A stretch of 42,104 bases of DNA from an uncultured Gemella sp. (lineage in GTDB: Bacteria; Bacillota; Bacilli; Staphylococcales; Gemellaceae), in the NCBI RefSeq assembly GCF_900766305.1, contig NZ_CAAFUZ010000010.1, forward strand, positions 1 through 42,104, in the 5' to 3' direction. The notes beneath the pieces were generated by a model. It had not been told where the DNA came from, searched no databases, and was given only the letters and a program-made list of their open reading frames with translations. This document shows positions 8,666 through 17,932 of the stretch, one piece after another. A program made the translations under genes and the position numbers. Positions within the stretch are counted from its first letter, which is position 1. Every line of letters starts with the position of its first letter.

Positions 8666-10282
8666 TTATCTCCTTAACCTTCTTAACGATGAAATTTTAA
8701 TCTTTCTACCAAATAAATATTCATCGAATTTCATCATAGTTATACTAAAGAAATAGATAACAATACCAAAGATTGCACAAATCATAATTAGTATCATACT
8801 TGAAACTTTTGATTCAATAACAAAATTTGATAATATTGATTCGTAAATAGCTGCAACAGTGATAAACATGATAAAACAACTACTTAAGATTATTAAAAAT
8901 CTAGTGAAGAACTCAAAAATTTTAAGTCTAACCGCTGTATTTATAATAACTAAGTTTATACTAATCATCACAAGGTAAGTTGTGATTGAAGATAAAATCA
9001 CACCATTTGTCTCATATTTCATTACAAATGGAGTAATAGTTACATACTTAACTACTAACCCCACTATAATCGCTGCAAGGTTTAATAGTTGCTTGTTTAC
9101 AGCTTGCATAATTATACTTGTTAAACTATAAATAGAATACAGTACCGCTAGAGGTAAATAAAATCTCAGTAAATCAGCATTTTCTAAACTTCTACTGTAG
9201 AAAGCAGAATAAATTGGATCAGCAAGAACATACATTCCAACTAATGCTGGAAGTACAATCATCATTAATGACAAAATAACTTTATTAATTTGACTGCTAA
9301 CAGTAATTCTATCACCTTGGGCAAATAGTCTAGTTATAGAAGGTAGAAATGTACTAGAAAACGCTGGCGCAATGGCAACAGCAATCATAACTACTTTATT
9401 AACAAGCTGTAATGCTGAGAATCTTCCATCTACAATATCTGCTTTACCTATTTTCGTCATTCCATGAATGAAATTATGTTGATCAATAATATTTAGAATT
9501 GGGAATAATCCCACAATGAAAATAAATGGAATTGAAACTGAAAAGAATTCTTTTACTAATGCAGTGTTTGAAACATCCAATTGTACTTCATCTTCTTCTA
9601 TATTAAAATCTAAATTTCGTTTATTTTTAGAATAAAAAAAGAAAAGTGTAATTAAAGAAAAAACAGCTCCAACTGCAGCTGCAAATGTAGCACTAACATT
9701 CCCTTCAACTACTCCATATCCTAGTACCTTCATGATGAAATATGTTGCACCTAACATAAATGCGATTCGAGCTACCTGTTCAATAAATTGACTAAGTGCT
9801 GAAGGTAACATTATCTCGTGACCTTGGAATAATCCTCTAAGACCAGAAGATACTAAAACTAATGGAATACCAAAACTTAAACTTTTAAGCACTAAGGCAC
9901 CATCTTGAGGAGTAAATTTTTGTTGATTACTTATAAGAATTTGATCCGATATAAATCCTGAACCAAAAAACAAGATACAAAAACCAACTATCCCCATTAC
10001 TACTAGTAACCATGAACCTAATTTATAAATTCTTCTACTAACACTATATGCTCCTATTGCATTATATTTGGCAACCAATTTTGCTATTGCAAGAGGTGTC
10101 CCCGCTCCGGATATCTCAAGTATTGTAGCATAATAACTATATCCATAATTGAATAAAGCCATCTGTTCCTCTCCACCTATTATCTGATAAAAAGGAATAA
10201 GATATACCGCTCCTAAAATTTTCGTTAAAATCAAACTTAAACTAAGTATCGCAGTCCCTTTAAACAAGGAATCTTTTTTCAA
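8666..10282 (-). CDS. MurJ/YtgP-like lipid flippase (MOP superfamily)
   Basis: A polytopic membrane protein of about 538 residues with about 14 hydrophobic segments and the KxTAILSLSLILTKILGAVYLIPFYQIIG opening typical of the SpoVB/YtgP/MurJ polysaccharide-transport group. Members translocate lipid-linked cell-wall precursors (lipid II) outward. The start is uncertain. A TTG at 10297 has no ribosome binding site, whereas the TTG at 10282 is preceded by GGATGTGA, a near-perfect Shine-Dalgarno, 5 nt away, so the latter was chosen. It is the first large gene of the operon with rsuA-type and pepV genes, and a tiny membrane protein gene lies 45 nt upstream. Confidence 0.85.
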   Translation of the reverse strand: MKKDSLFKGTAILSLSLILTKILGAVYLIPFYQIIGGEEQMALFNYGYSYYATILEISGAGTPLAIAKLVAKYNAIGAYSVSRRIYKLGSWLLVVMGIVGFCILFFGSGFISDQILISNQQKFTPQDGALVLKSLSFGIPLVLVSSGLRGLFQGHEIMLPSALSQFIEQVARIAFMLGATYFIMKVLGYGVVEGNVSATFAAAVGAVFSLITLFFFYSKNKRNLDFNIEEDEVQLDVSNTALVKEFFSVSIPFIFIVGLFPILNIIDQHNFIHGMTKIGKADIVDGRFSALQLVNKVVMIAVAIAPAFSSTFLPSITRLFAQGDRITVSSQINKVILSLMMIVLPALVGMYVLADPIYSAFYSRSLENADLLRFYLPLAVLYSIYSLTSIIMQAVNKQLLNLAAIIVGLVVKYVTITPFVMKYETNGVILSSITTYLVMISINLVIINTAVRLKIFEFFTRFLIILSSCFIMFITVAAIYESILSNFVIESKVSSMILIMICAIFGIVIYFFSITMMKFDEYLFGRKIKISSLRRLRR

Positions 10283-10326
10283 AATTTTCACATCCAAACT
10301 TAATATTTAATTGTAATATATATTTT

Positions 10327-10509
10327 TTATAAGTATAAATATTGATAGCAATATACTAATGCAGTAACTAAACTGTATGCAGCCACCAATTTCAATACTT
10401 TATCCATACGTCTTCTTTTTATTTTATTATTTGCAACTAATACTATATATGAACCTAGTAATAATACAAATGTTATAATAAAAACTACAACAGATAAGAA
10501 TATCGCCAT
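10327..10509 (-). CDS. Small two-TM membrane protein, unknown
   Basis: A 60-residue hydrophobic protein with one membrane segment at about 3-27 (FLSVVVFIITFVLLLGSYIV), a basic loop NKIKRRRMDKV and a second segment at about 40-57. AAGGATG lies 5 nt before the ATG, so it is probably translated. It precedes the flippase gene by 45 nt on the same strand with no terminator between, so it likely belongs to that operon. I do not recognise the family. The positive-inside rule puts the basic loop in the cytoplasm with both ends outside. Confidence 0.65.
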   Translation of the reverse strand: MAIFLSVVVFIITFVLLLGSYIVLVANNKIKRRRMDKVLKLVAAYSLVTALVYCYQYLYL

Positions 10510-10634
10510 ACTATCATCCTTTCTTTTTTATATATCCTTATTTTATCATGATTTTCAAAAATTTTAAACATACTTTCTTCTATAAATGTAAAAAATAACT
10601 ATAAAGGTCTTATTATGTTTACATATCCATATAT

Positions 10635-10651
10635 TGTAAGATTTTCTAACA
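10635..10651 (+). promoter_or_regulatory. GlnR operator upstream of glnR-glnA
   Basis: TGTAAGATTTTCTAACA fits the GlnR/TnrA box TGTNA-N7-TNACA at every defined position. It lies about 31 bp upstream of a TATACT -10 (10683-10688), overlapping the -35 region, and about 90 bp before glnR. This implies autoregulated repression of glnRA when glutamine is plentiful. Confidence 0.85.
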
Positions 10652-10739
10652 TACACTTTATTTTACTTACTTTTTTTGTTATTATACTATATAGATATAA
10701 AATATTTATTTCACAACAAATAATTAGAGAGGTGTTAAT

Positions 10740-11123
10740 ATGGGGTTTAAAGAACTACAAAAAAATCTTCCCGTTTTTTCAATAAGTGTAGTAACAAAAA
10801 TTACACAACTTACTGCAAGACAAATAAGATATTATGAAGAAAAAAAACTCTTTGCACCAAAACGCACTGAAGGTAATACTAGACTATTTTCATTTAACGA
10901 TATCGATAAACTACTGACAATTAAAGACTTACTTACAAAAGGCTTTAGTCTAAAAGCTATCGATGAAATCATTAACGAAAAAGAAGTACCTGCTGAAACA
11001 ACTCAAATTAGACAGATTATCCATAACGATATATTCGCAGGACCAAATGGTTTACCTAGAGAACGCTCAATTGGACGTGGTGATTTATCTAGGTTTTATA
11101 ACAACAAAAAGAATAAATTTTAG
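10740..11123 (+). CDS. glnR: Glutamine synthetase repressor GlnR (MerR family)
   Basis: A 127-residue MerR-family regulator. The winged helix-turn-helix is at about 18-85, including TARQIRYYEEKKLFAPKRTEGNTRLFSFNDID. The short C-terminal tail is where GlnR senses feedback-inhibited glutamine synthetase. GAGAGGTG lies 6 nt before the ATG. It heads the classic glnR-glnA operon, 45 nt before glnA, and a perfect GlnR operator lies upstream. Confidence 0.95.
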   Translation: MGFKELQKNLPVFSISVVTKITQLTARQIRYYEEKKLFAPKRTEGNTRLFSFNDIDKLLTIKDLLTKGFSLKAIDEIINEKEVPAETTQIRQIIHNDIFAGPNGLPRERSIGRGDLSRFYNNKKNKF

Positions 11124-11168
11124 TGTTAGATTTTTTTACAATAATTTTCTACAAAATAAGGAGACAAC

Positions 11169-12506
11169 ATGGCTAAAACTATTACTAGAGAAGAAATAAT
11201 TAAAAGAATTGAAGATGAAAACGTTAAGTATATTCGATTACAATTTACTGATATTACTGGTACAATCAAAAATGTAGAAGTACCTGTTAGTCAAATTGAA
11301 AAAGTATTAGATAATAAAATGATGTTTGATGGTTCATCAATTGAAGGTTTTGTACGAATTGAAGAAAGTGATATGTATCTTTACCCAGATTTAAATACAT
11401 TCCTAGTATTTTCTTGGGATAGCGAATACGGTAAAGTAGCTCGTTTCATCTGTGACGTTTACACTGTAGATGGAAAACCTTTTGCTGGTGATCCTCGTGG
11501 AAATTTAAAAAGAACACTTGAAAGAATGAAAAAATTAGGTTTTGATACTTTAAACCTTGGACCAGAACCAGAGTTTTTCTTATTTAGACTAAAAGAAAAT
11601 GGTGAACCAAGTTTAGAATTAAACGATAATGGTGGTTATTTCGATCTTGCTCCTGTTGATTTAGGAGAAAACGTGCGCCGTGACATCGTTCTTGAACTTG
11701 AACGCCTAGGATTTGATATTGAAGCAAGTCACCACGAAGTTGCTCCAGGTCAACACGAAATCGACTTCAAGTATGATGATGTAATTTCAGCTTGTGATAA
11801 TATTCAAACATTTAAATTAATTGTAAAAACTATTGCTAGAAAACACGGTTTACATGCAACATTCATGCCAAAACCAATTTTTGGTATTAATGGATCTGGA
11901 ATGCACTGTAACGTTTCTATGTTCAGTAACGGTGAAAACAGCTTTTATGATGAAAACAGCGAAAATGGATTAAGTGAAGTAGCATCACACTTTATCGCTG
12001 GAATTCTTAAACATGCTCGTAGTTTCACAGCCGTATGTAATCCAACTGTAAACTCATACAAACGTCTAGTTCCTGGTTATGAAGCACCTTGTTATGTTGC
12101 ATGGTCAACTTCAAACCGTTCACCTCTAGTTCGTATTCCTGCTGCACGTGGTAAATCTACACGTGTAGAAGTTAGATCAGTAGATCCAGCTGCAAATCCA
12201 TACTTAGCTATGACAACAATCTTAGCAGCAGGTTTAGACGGAATTGAAAATAAACTAGTTCCAGCTGCTGAAGTTAGAAGTAATATCTATGTAATGACTC
12301 GTGAAGAAAGAATTGCAAATGGTATAGACGAATTACCATCAACACTATATACAGCACTTAAAGAATTATCAGTCTCTCCTATTATGAAAGAAGCATTAGG
12401 TGACCACATTTTCTATAACTTTATAGAAGCAAAATCAATCGAATGGGATTCATTTAGAACTCAAGTTACAGACTGGGAAATCGATCAATATTTAAAAAAT
12501 TATTAG
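11169..12506 (+). CDS. glnA: Glutamine synthetase, type I (GSI-alpha)
   Basis: A 445-residue enzyme making glutamine from glutamate, ammonia and ATP. Recognisable blocks are FDGSSIEGF (about 55-63), GPEPEFFLF, the metal-ligand helix [33 protein letters not shown] and the glutamate flap region [17 protein letters not shown]. The size is that of the Bacillus-type enzyme, controlled by GlnR binding and feedback inhibition rather than adenylylation. AAGGAG precedes the ATG. It is cotranscribed with glnR and closed by a terminator at 12516-12555. Confidence 0.98.
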   Translation: MAKTITREEIIKRIEDENVKYIRLQFTDITGTIKNVEVPVSQIEKVLDNKMMFDGSSIEGFVRIEESDMYLYPDLNTFLVFSWDSEYGKVARFICDVYTVDGKPFAGDPRGNLKRTLERMKKLGFDTLNLGPEPEFFLFRLKENGEPSLELNDNGGYFDLAPVDLGENVRRDIVLELERLGFDIEASHHEVAPGQHEIDFKYDDVISACDNIQTFKLIVKTIARKHGLHATFMPKPIFGINGSGMHCNVSMFSNGENSFYDENSENGLSEVASHFIAGILKHARSFTAVCNPTVNSYKRLVPGYEAPCYVAWSTSNRSPLVRIPAARGKSTRVEVRSVDPAANPYLAMTTILAAGLDGIENKLVPAAEVRSNIYVMTREERIANGIDELPSTLYTALKELSVSPIMKEALGDHIFYNFIEAKSIEWDSFRTQVTDWEIDQYLKNY

Positions 12507-12515
12507 TCAAATAAA

Positions 12516-12555
12516 AACAAGGAATGGCTTTATTACAAGCTATTCCTTGTTTATT
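12516..12555 (+). terminator. Terminator of glnRA
   Basis: AACAAGGAAT and ATTCCTTGTT form a 10-bp perfect stem, extended inside by GCTT/AAGC. It starts 9 nt after the glnA stop and is followed by TTATTTTC. Confidence 0.85.
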
Positions 12556-12564
12556 TTCTCTATT

Positions 12565-12596
12565 AAAAAAGCTACGAAAAATTAATTCCGTAGCTT
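12565..12596 (-). terminator. Terminator of trxA
   Basis: On the minus strand AAGCTACG / CGTAGCTT form an 8-bp stem with a 12-nt loop and then UUUU. It begins 9 nt past the trxA stop and is flanked by A and T runs on both sides, so it may act bidirectionally with the glnA terminator. Confidence 0.8.
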
Positions 12597-12605
12597 AATT
12601 TTTTA

Positions 12606-12911
12606 TTAGAATTTAGATAGTAATTCTACTAACGCTTCTTTTGGTTGGTATCCAGTTTTTTCTTCTAGTACTTCACCATTTTTCATGATTAATAGTGTAG
12701 GAATTGACATAATTCCAAATTCACCAGCAGCTTCTTGATTTTCATCTACATTAACTTTGTAGAATTCGATGTTTGAAAATTCGCTAGCAACTTCTTCTAA
12801 TACTGGTGCTAACATTTTACATGGACCACACCATGGTGCCCAAAAGTCAAATACTTTTACACTATCAGTTTTTGATAATTCAAAAAATTCTTTATCTGTG
12901 ATTTCTCTCAT
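12606..12911 (-). CDS. trxA: Thioredoxin
   Basis: A 101-residue cytosolic thioredoxin. The redox centre is WCGPC (Trp27, Cys28, Cys31) and the cis-proline is Pro71 in SIPTLL. The core FDFWAPWCGPCKMLAPVLEE and the C-terminal NGEVLEEKTGY are normal. It reduces protein disulfides with electrons from thioredoxin reductase. AAAGGAGA precedes the ATG. It has its own promoter (12943-12971) and terminator. It lies downstream of groEL on the same strand, and some read-through is possible because no clear terminator follows groEL. Confidence 0.97.
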   Translation of the reverse strand: MREITDKEFFELSKTDSVKVFDFWAPWCGPCKMLAPVLEEVASEFSNIEFYKVNVDENQEAAGEFGIMSIPTLLIMKNGEVLEEKTGYQPKEALVELLSKF

Positions 12912-12942
12912 TGTTTCTGTCTCCTTTAATACTTATGAATTT

Positions 12943-12971
12943 ATTTTATAATATCATAGCCAATTATTCAA
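12943..12971 (-). promoter_or_regulatory. Promoter of trxA
   Basis: On the minus strand TTGAAT (12966-12971) and TAAAAT (12943-12948) are separated by 17 bp, about 30 nt upstream of the trxA ATG, in the 83-nt gap after groEL. Confidence 0.65.
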
Positions 12972-12994
12972 ATTATTTGTTTTAGCTATTAGTT

Positions 12995-14883
<1,889 letters not shown>

Positions 14884-14937
14884 ATTAATAACCTCTTAAA
14901 AATTTTTTTCTGTATTTTTCTTTATCTACTGAAATAT

Positions 14938-14966
14938 ATAATAAAACAAAAGTCAAAAAAAGTCAA
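14938..14966 (-). promoter_or_regulatory. Promoter of groESL
   Basis: On the minus strand TTGACT (14961-14966) and TATTAT (14938-14943) have 17-bp spacing, 55-83 bp upstream of the groES ATG. The CtsR box covers its -35 and half of the spacer. Confidence 0.75.
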
Positions 14967-14967
14967 A
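14951..14967 (+). promoter_or_regulatory. CtsR operator on groESL promoter
   Basis: Direct heptads AGTCAAA-AAA-AGTCAAA fit the CtsR consensus RGTCAAA-NAN-RGTCAAA exactly. The site overlaps the -35 and spacer of the groESL promoter, which suits repression by blocking RNA polymerase. Confidence 0.85.
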
Positions 14968-15014
14968 TCATAATAATTATTCAATTAAAATATAAACTTA
15001 CCATATTATTTACT

Positions 15015-15032
15015 ATGTTAAATATATGACAT
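15015..15032. promoter_or_regulatory. Rex-like (or Fnr-like) dyad upstream of nox
   Basis: ATGTTAAATATATGACAT is an 18-bp imperfect dyad matching the Rex consensus TTGTGAAWWWWTTCACAA at about 13 of 18 positions. It lies about 20 bp upstream of a TATAAT (15052-15057). An overlapping ATGAC-ATAA-ATCAA (15026-15039) also resembles an Fnr box at 8 of 10 positions. Rex senses the NADH/NAD ratio and commonly controls NADH oxidase genes. This is a candidate only. The rest of the 339-bp gap between groES and nox holds the groESL promoter, the nox promoters and otherwise featureless A+T-rich DNA. Confidence 0.35.
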
Positions 15033-15134
15033 AAATCAATATAATTATATGTATAATAATACAAAAATAAAGCGGTAACAAAGCTATTTTTATCATTTTT
15101 TTAATTCATATTATTTTTATATTATAGCAATATA

Positions 15135-15143
15135 TGTTATAAT
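15135..15143 (+). promoter_or_regulatory. Extended -10 promoter of nox
   Basis: TGTTATAAT is a perfect extended -10 (TGN-TATAAT) about 80 nt before the nox ATG. The matching -35 region is poor. A second TATAAT lies at 15052-15057. Confidence 0.55.
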
Positions 15144-15222
15144 TCTATTTGTATAATCAAAAAATAGTAATTATACGGGAAAAATTCAAACATTATAAAT
15201 AATATTATTAGGAGGAAAATGT

Positions 15223-16584
15223 ATGAAATACGTAGTTGTTGGAACATCACACTTCGGATACGAAGCTGTTCAAACTATTTTAAAAAACGAGCCTAATGCT
15301 GAAATTCATTTATATGAAAGAGGCGCTGGGGCTTCATTTATGGGTTGAGGTAGCCAATCTTATTTAGATGGGACATCTAAAGCATTATCTGAACTACACT
15401 TTGCAACAGAGGAGTCTTACCGTTCTCAAGGTATTAACATCCACTGTAACAGCGATGTTGTAGGATTAAATTCACAAGAAAAATACGTTGTTGTTAAAAC
15501 AGCAGCCGGCGAAGAAAAACAAAGTTACGATAAATTATTACTAAGTCCTGGTGGAGCAGCAATTAAGCCTCCATTCGAAGGAATCGAATTAGAAAACATC
15601 CACACTTTCCGTGGCCCTGAAGATACTCAAGCTGTATACGATTGTATGCAAAACAGTAAAAAAGCAGTAGTAGTTGGTGGTGGATACATCGGTCTTGAAG
15701 TAGCAGAATCTTATGCTAAACACGGTATCGACGTAACTGTTGTTGACTTTGCTCCAAGAATCTTAAACACTTACCTAGACCAAGAACTTACTGATATTCT
15801 TACTGAAGAAGGTGCTAAACACAACCTTAAAGTTCGTGGTGGAGAAAAAGTTCTTTCATTCAAAGGTGAAAATGGAAAAGTTACAGCTGTAGTAACAGAC
15901 AAAGGTGAATACGAAGCAGATACAGTTATCGTTTCTGTTGGTGTTCGTCCAGATGCATCTTGGTTAAATGGAGAATTAGAAATGACAGAACGTGGTTTTG
16001 TTGTTACTAACGAATACTTAGAAACATCTGCAAAAGACGTTTACGCTGGAGGAGATTCAACTCTTCTTCCATACGCTCCAACTCGTGGAGAATTACCAAT
16101 AGCTCTTGCTACTCTAGCTCGCCGTCAAGGTGTAGTTGCTGCATTAAACGCTATGGGTACTAAAACTAAAATGCCTGCAGTAAACGGTACTTCAGCATTA
16201 TCATTCTTTGATTACAAATTCGTAAGTACTGGATTATCTCAAAATGGTGTAGGTCTATATGATGGTAAAGTAGCTTCTAAATATGTAGAGGAAAGAATTT
16301 ATCCTGATTTCATGAGAAAAGAAAACAATCTAGTTCACATGAAGATCTACTTCGACGAAGATACGCACAGAGTTCTAGGAGCTCAATTTATGTCTAAACA
16401 TGACGTATCTAGCGCTATCGCAGCTTTATCTATAGCTATCGCATCTGAATGGACATTAGAACAATTAGCGCTTGCTGATATATTCTTCCAACCAGAATTC
16501 GACCGTCCATGGCACTTCATTAACGTATTAGCTATGGCAGCTCTAGACTACAAATTAGGTGGAGCAGACAAATTACTATTTTAG
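15223..16584 (+). CDS. nox: NADH oxidase (FAD, Nox family) with in-frame TGA at the redox-Cys codon; candidate selenoprotein
   Basis: A 454-codon frame from ATG 15223 (AGGAGG 8 nt upstream) to TAG 16584, interrupted only by TGA at 15346-15348 (codon 42). The N-terminal FAD motif VVGTSHFGYEAV, the active-site context ASFMG-TGA-GSQSY, SPGGAAIKPP, the NAD-binding VVVGGGYIGLEVAE, the second FAD motif DVYAGGDST and a C-terminal dimerisation domain follow the Nox/CoA-disulfide reductase order and length. In the family codon 42 is the cysteine (SFLGCG) that cycles through sulfenic acid while oxygen is reduced with NADH. The frame after TGA is fully conserved-looking, and a SECIS-like hairpin follows. 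Automatic callers would report only a 312-residue fragment from an ATG at 15646 that has no ribosome binding site. Selenocysteine is inferred; a recent nonsense mutation or sequence error remains possible. Confidence 0.85.
15363..15381 (+). promoter_or_regulatory. Candidate bacterial SECIS hairpin in nox
   Basis: TTTAGATG-GGA-CATCTAAA forms a perfect 8-bp stem with a 3-nt loop starting GG. The loop begins 22 nt after the in-frame TGA (15346-15348). Known bacterial SECIS elements have a short apical loop with G in its first two positions, a stem of several base pairs, and a loop about 16-37 nt after UGA. All three conditions are met. It spans codons 47-53 and is read in frame as part of the protein. 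Confidence 0.5.
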
Positions 16585-16594
16585 TAAAACAATA

Positions 16595-16626
16595 AAAAGT
16601 TCGCAGAAAAATTACTGCGAACTTTT
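16595..16626. terminator. Bidirectional terminator between nox and mtrB
   Basis: AAAAGTTCGCAG / CTGCGAACTTTT form a 12-bp perfect stem with an 8-nt loop, flanked by an A-run and a T-run. It ends nox (+) and, on the minus strand, the hbs-folE-mtrB region. Confidence 0.88.
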
Positions 16627-16830
16627 TTATTCTGAAATTACTTGATCTAAATTTGATACTATTCTTGCTCTTCCTTGTACTTTAAAGTTTACGATATTAT
16701 CAAAAATATTTAGAATTATAACTTCTCCCTTATTTAATATTTCTAAAGCTTCTTCATTATTCGTCTTTTTCGTAATTACTTTTACATTATCAACTTCAGC
16801 TCTAATAATAATATAACTACTTTCTTTCAT
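16627..16830 (-). CDS. mtrB: TRAP-like RNA-binding protein (MtrB homologue)
   Basis: A 67-residue protein resembling the trp RNA-binding attenuation protein. YIIIRA-(x)-NVKVI aligns with TRAP's N-terminal strand, NKGEVIIL with DKGEVIIA, and FKVQGRARI with IKVRGKALI. In TRAP an 11-mer ring binds GAG/UAG triplets through Lys37, Lys56 and Arg58. Here the equivalents appear to be Lys34, Lys50 and Gln52, so the key arginine is replaced, and the tryptophan-binding loop (GLTRGxDT) is not recognisable. It follows folE (mtrA) by 18 nt, the same order as Bacillus mtrAB, with AGGAG before its ATG. Identity rests on short-protein similarity plus this context. The RNA target and ligand are unknown. Confidence 0.7.
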   Translation of the reverse strand: MKESSYIIIRAEVDNVKVITKKTNNEEALEILNKGEVIILNIFDNIVNFKVQGRARIVSNLDQVISE

Positions 16831-16848
16831 AATCTACTCCTATTAATA

Positions 16849-17409
16849 CTATAACTTAATTTTATATTGAATGTCCTTAACTAATTCTGTATCTTCTAAG
16901 AAAATACCAGTTTTCTTACTTGTAACTGTTTTAGAACCAATTTTTTTGATTCCACGCATTGCCATACACATATGTTCAGCTTCTATAATTACATAAACAC
17001 CTTTTGGTTGTAATTGCTCTTCTATTGCATTAACAAGCATTAGTGTCATATCTTCTTGAATTTGAAGTCTACGACTAGCACTTTCTACAAGGCGGGCTAA
17101 TTTACTAAGCCCTGTAATCTTCTTATTATTTGGTACATAAGCTATGTGACAAACTCCATAAAAAGGTAGCATGTGATGTTCACATAGAGAATAGAACTGA
17201 ATATCCTTTACTAAAATAGGTTCATCATTATCTGATTCAAAAAATGTATTGATTTCCTCTTTCGGATCAACATTTGTTTTAGATAATAACTCTTCATACA
17301 TTTTTACACATCTTTTTGGTGTATCTAATAATCCAGCTCTCGATGTATCTTCTCCAATATTTTCTAATAATGTTTTTATAAGTTCTTGTGATTGTTCTTT
17401 ATTTTTCAA
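16849..17409 (-). CDS. folE: GTP cyclohydrolase I
   Basis: A 186-residue type IA GTP cyclohydrolase (MtrA in Bacillus), which makes 7,8-dihydroneopterin triphosphate for folate synthesis. The zinc ligands are Cys76 and His79 in SLCEHHMLPF, and Cys148 in EHMCMAMRG. The GLSKLARLVE and RRLQIQEDMT helices are typical. The start is TTG at 17409, supported by GGAGG 6 nt upstream. It sits between hbs and mtrB, the Bacillus hbs-mtrA-mtrB order, but a terminator hairpin separates it from hbs. Confidence 0.95.
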   Translation of the reverse strand: MKNKEQSQELIKTLLENIGEDTSRAGLLDTPKRCVKMYEELLSKTNVDPKEEINTFFESDNDEPILVKDIQFYSLCEHHMLPFYGVCHIAYVPNNKKITGLSKLARLVESASRRLQIQEDMTLMLVNAIEEQLQPKGVYVIIEAEHMCMAMRGIKKIGSKTVTSKKTGIFLEDTELVKDIQYKIKL

Positions 17410-17430
17410 AACTATCCTCCATTTTTTATA

Positions 17431-17467
17431 AAAAAAAGAGCTACTAAGTAGTAACTCCTCTTTTTTG
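17431..17467 (-). terminator. Terminator of hbs
   Basis: GAG-TACT / AGTA-CTC around a 4-nt loop is extended by AGAG/CTCT and flanked by runs of A and T. On the minus strand it is followed by eight U. It lies 14 nt after the hbs stop and 22 nt before the folE start, so folE-mtrB depends on read-through or a weak local promoter. Confidence 0.75.
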
Positions 17468-17480
17468 AATTAAATTGTTA

Positions 17481-17753
17481 TTATTTAACTGCGTCTTTAA
17501 GAGCTTTACCAGCTTTGAATGCAGGAACTTTGCTTGCAGCGATTTCAATAACTTCGTTAGTTTGAGGGTTGCGTCCTTTACGAGCAGCTCTTTCTCTTAC
17601 TTCAAAGTTACCAAATCCGATAATTTGGATTTTTTCACCTTTAGCTAAAGTTTCTTCAACTGTTTCTACGAATGCTTCGATAGCTGCAGTTGCTTGTTTT
17701 TTTTGTAGTCCTGATTTCTCAGCAACTTTTGAAATTAATTCTGATTTGTTCAT
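17481..17753 (-). CDS. hbs: DNA-binding protein HU
   Basis: A 90-residue HU homodimer subunit that bends and compacts [18 protein letters not shown] begins the helical body. [21 protein letters not shown] is the DNA-gripping beta arm with the intercalating Pro (about residues 46-66), and [15 protein letters not shown] is the C-terminal helix. GGAGGT lies before the ATG. It has its own promoter (17805-17833) with an extended -10, suiting high expression, and a terminator. Confidence 0.97.
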   Translation of the reverse strand: MNKSELISKVAEKSGLQKKQATAAIEAFVETVEETLAKGEKIQIIGFGNFEVRERAARKGRNPQTNEVIEIAASKVPAFKAGKALKDAVK

Positions 17754-17804
17754 GAATTCTTTACCTCCATTATTGAGTAACGGTTCTCCCGTTTCACTTA
17801 TTAA

Positions 17805-17833
17805 ATATTACCATATAAATCGCTAATAATCAA
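17805..17833 (-). promoter_or_regulatory. Promoter of hbs
   Basis: On the minus strand TTGATT (17828-17833) and TAATAT (17805-17810) have 17-bp spacing, with TG one base before the -10 (extended type). The short leader contains a 5-bp hairpin (AACGG/CCGTT) before the ribosome binding site. Confidence 0.7.
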
Positions 17834-17932
17834 GGTTTTATTACCGAATTTTAGCGTTTTTTAAGCATTTTTGCAATATTTTTAACAATTCTTTTGATTT
17901 TTTCTATTTATACAATAATGTATCGACTGATT

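Noticed and set aside
14884..15000. CIRCE element before groES
   Set aside because: No TTAGCACTC / GAGTGCTAA pair is present. Only the CtsR repeat was found.
15346..15348. Genome-wide TGA reassignment to Trp or Gly
   Set aside because: TGA ends ctsR (32861-32863) and the DUF1722 gene (38265-38267) at sensible places, and tryptophans in glnA and others are TGG.
15646..16584. A separate 312-residue FAD/NAD oxidoreductase starting at ATG 15646
   Set aside because: No ribosome binding site precedes it. It lacks the N-terminal FAD motif, and the frame continues upstream without other stops to a strong AGGAGG-ATG at 15223 except for the single TGA.
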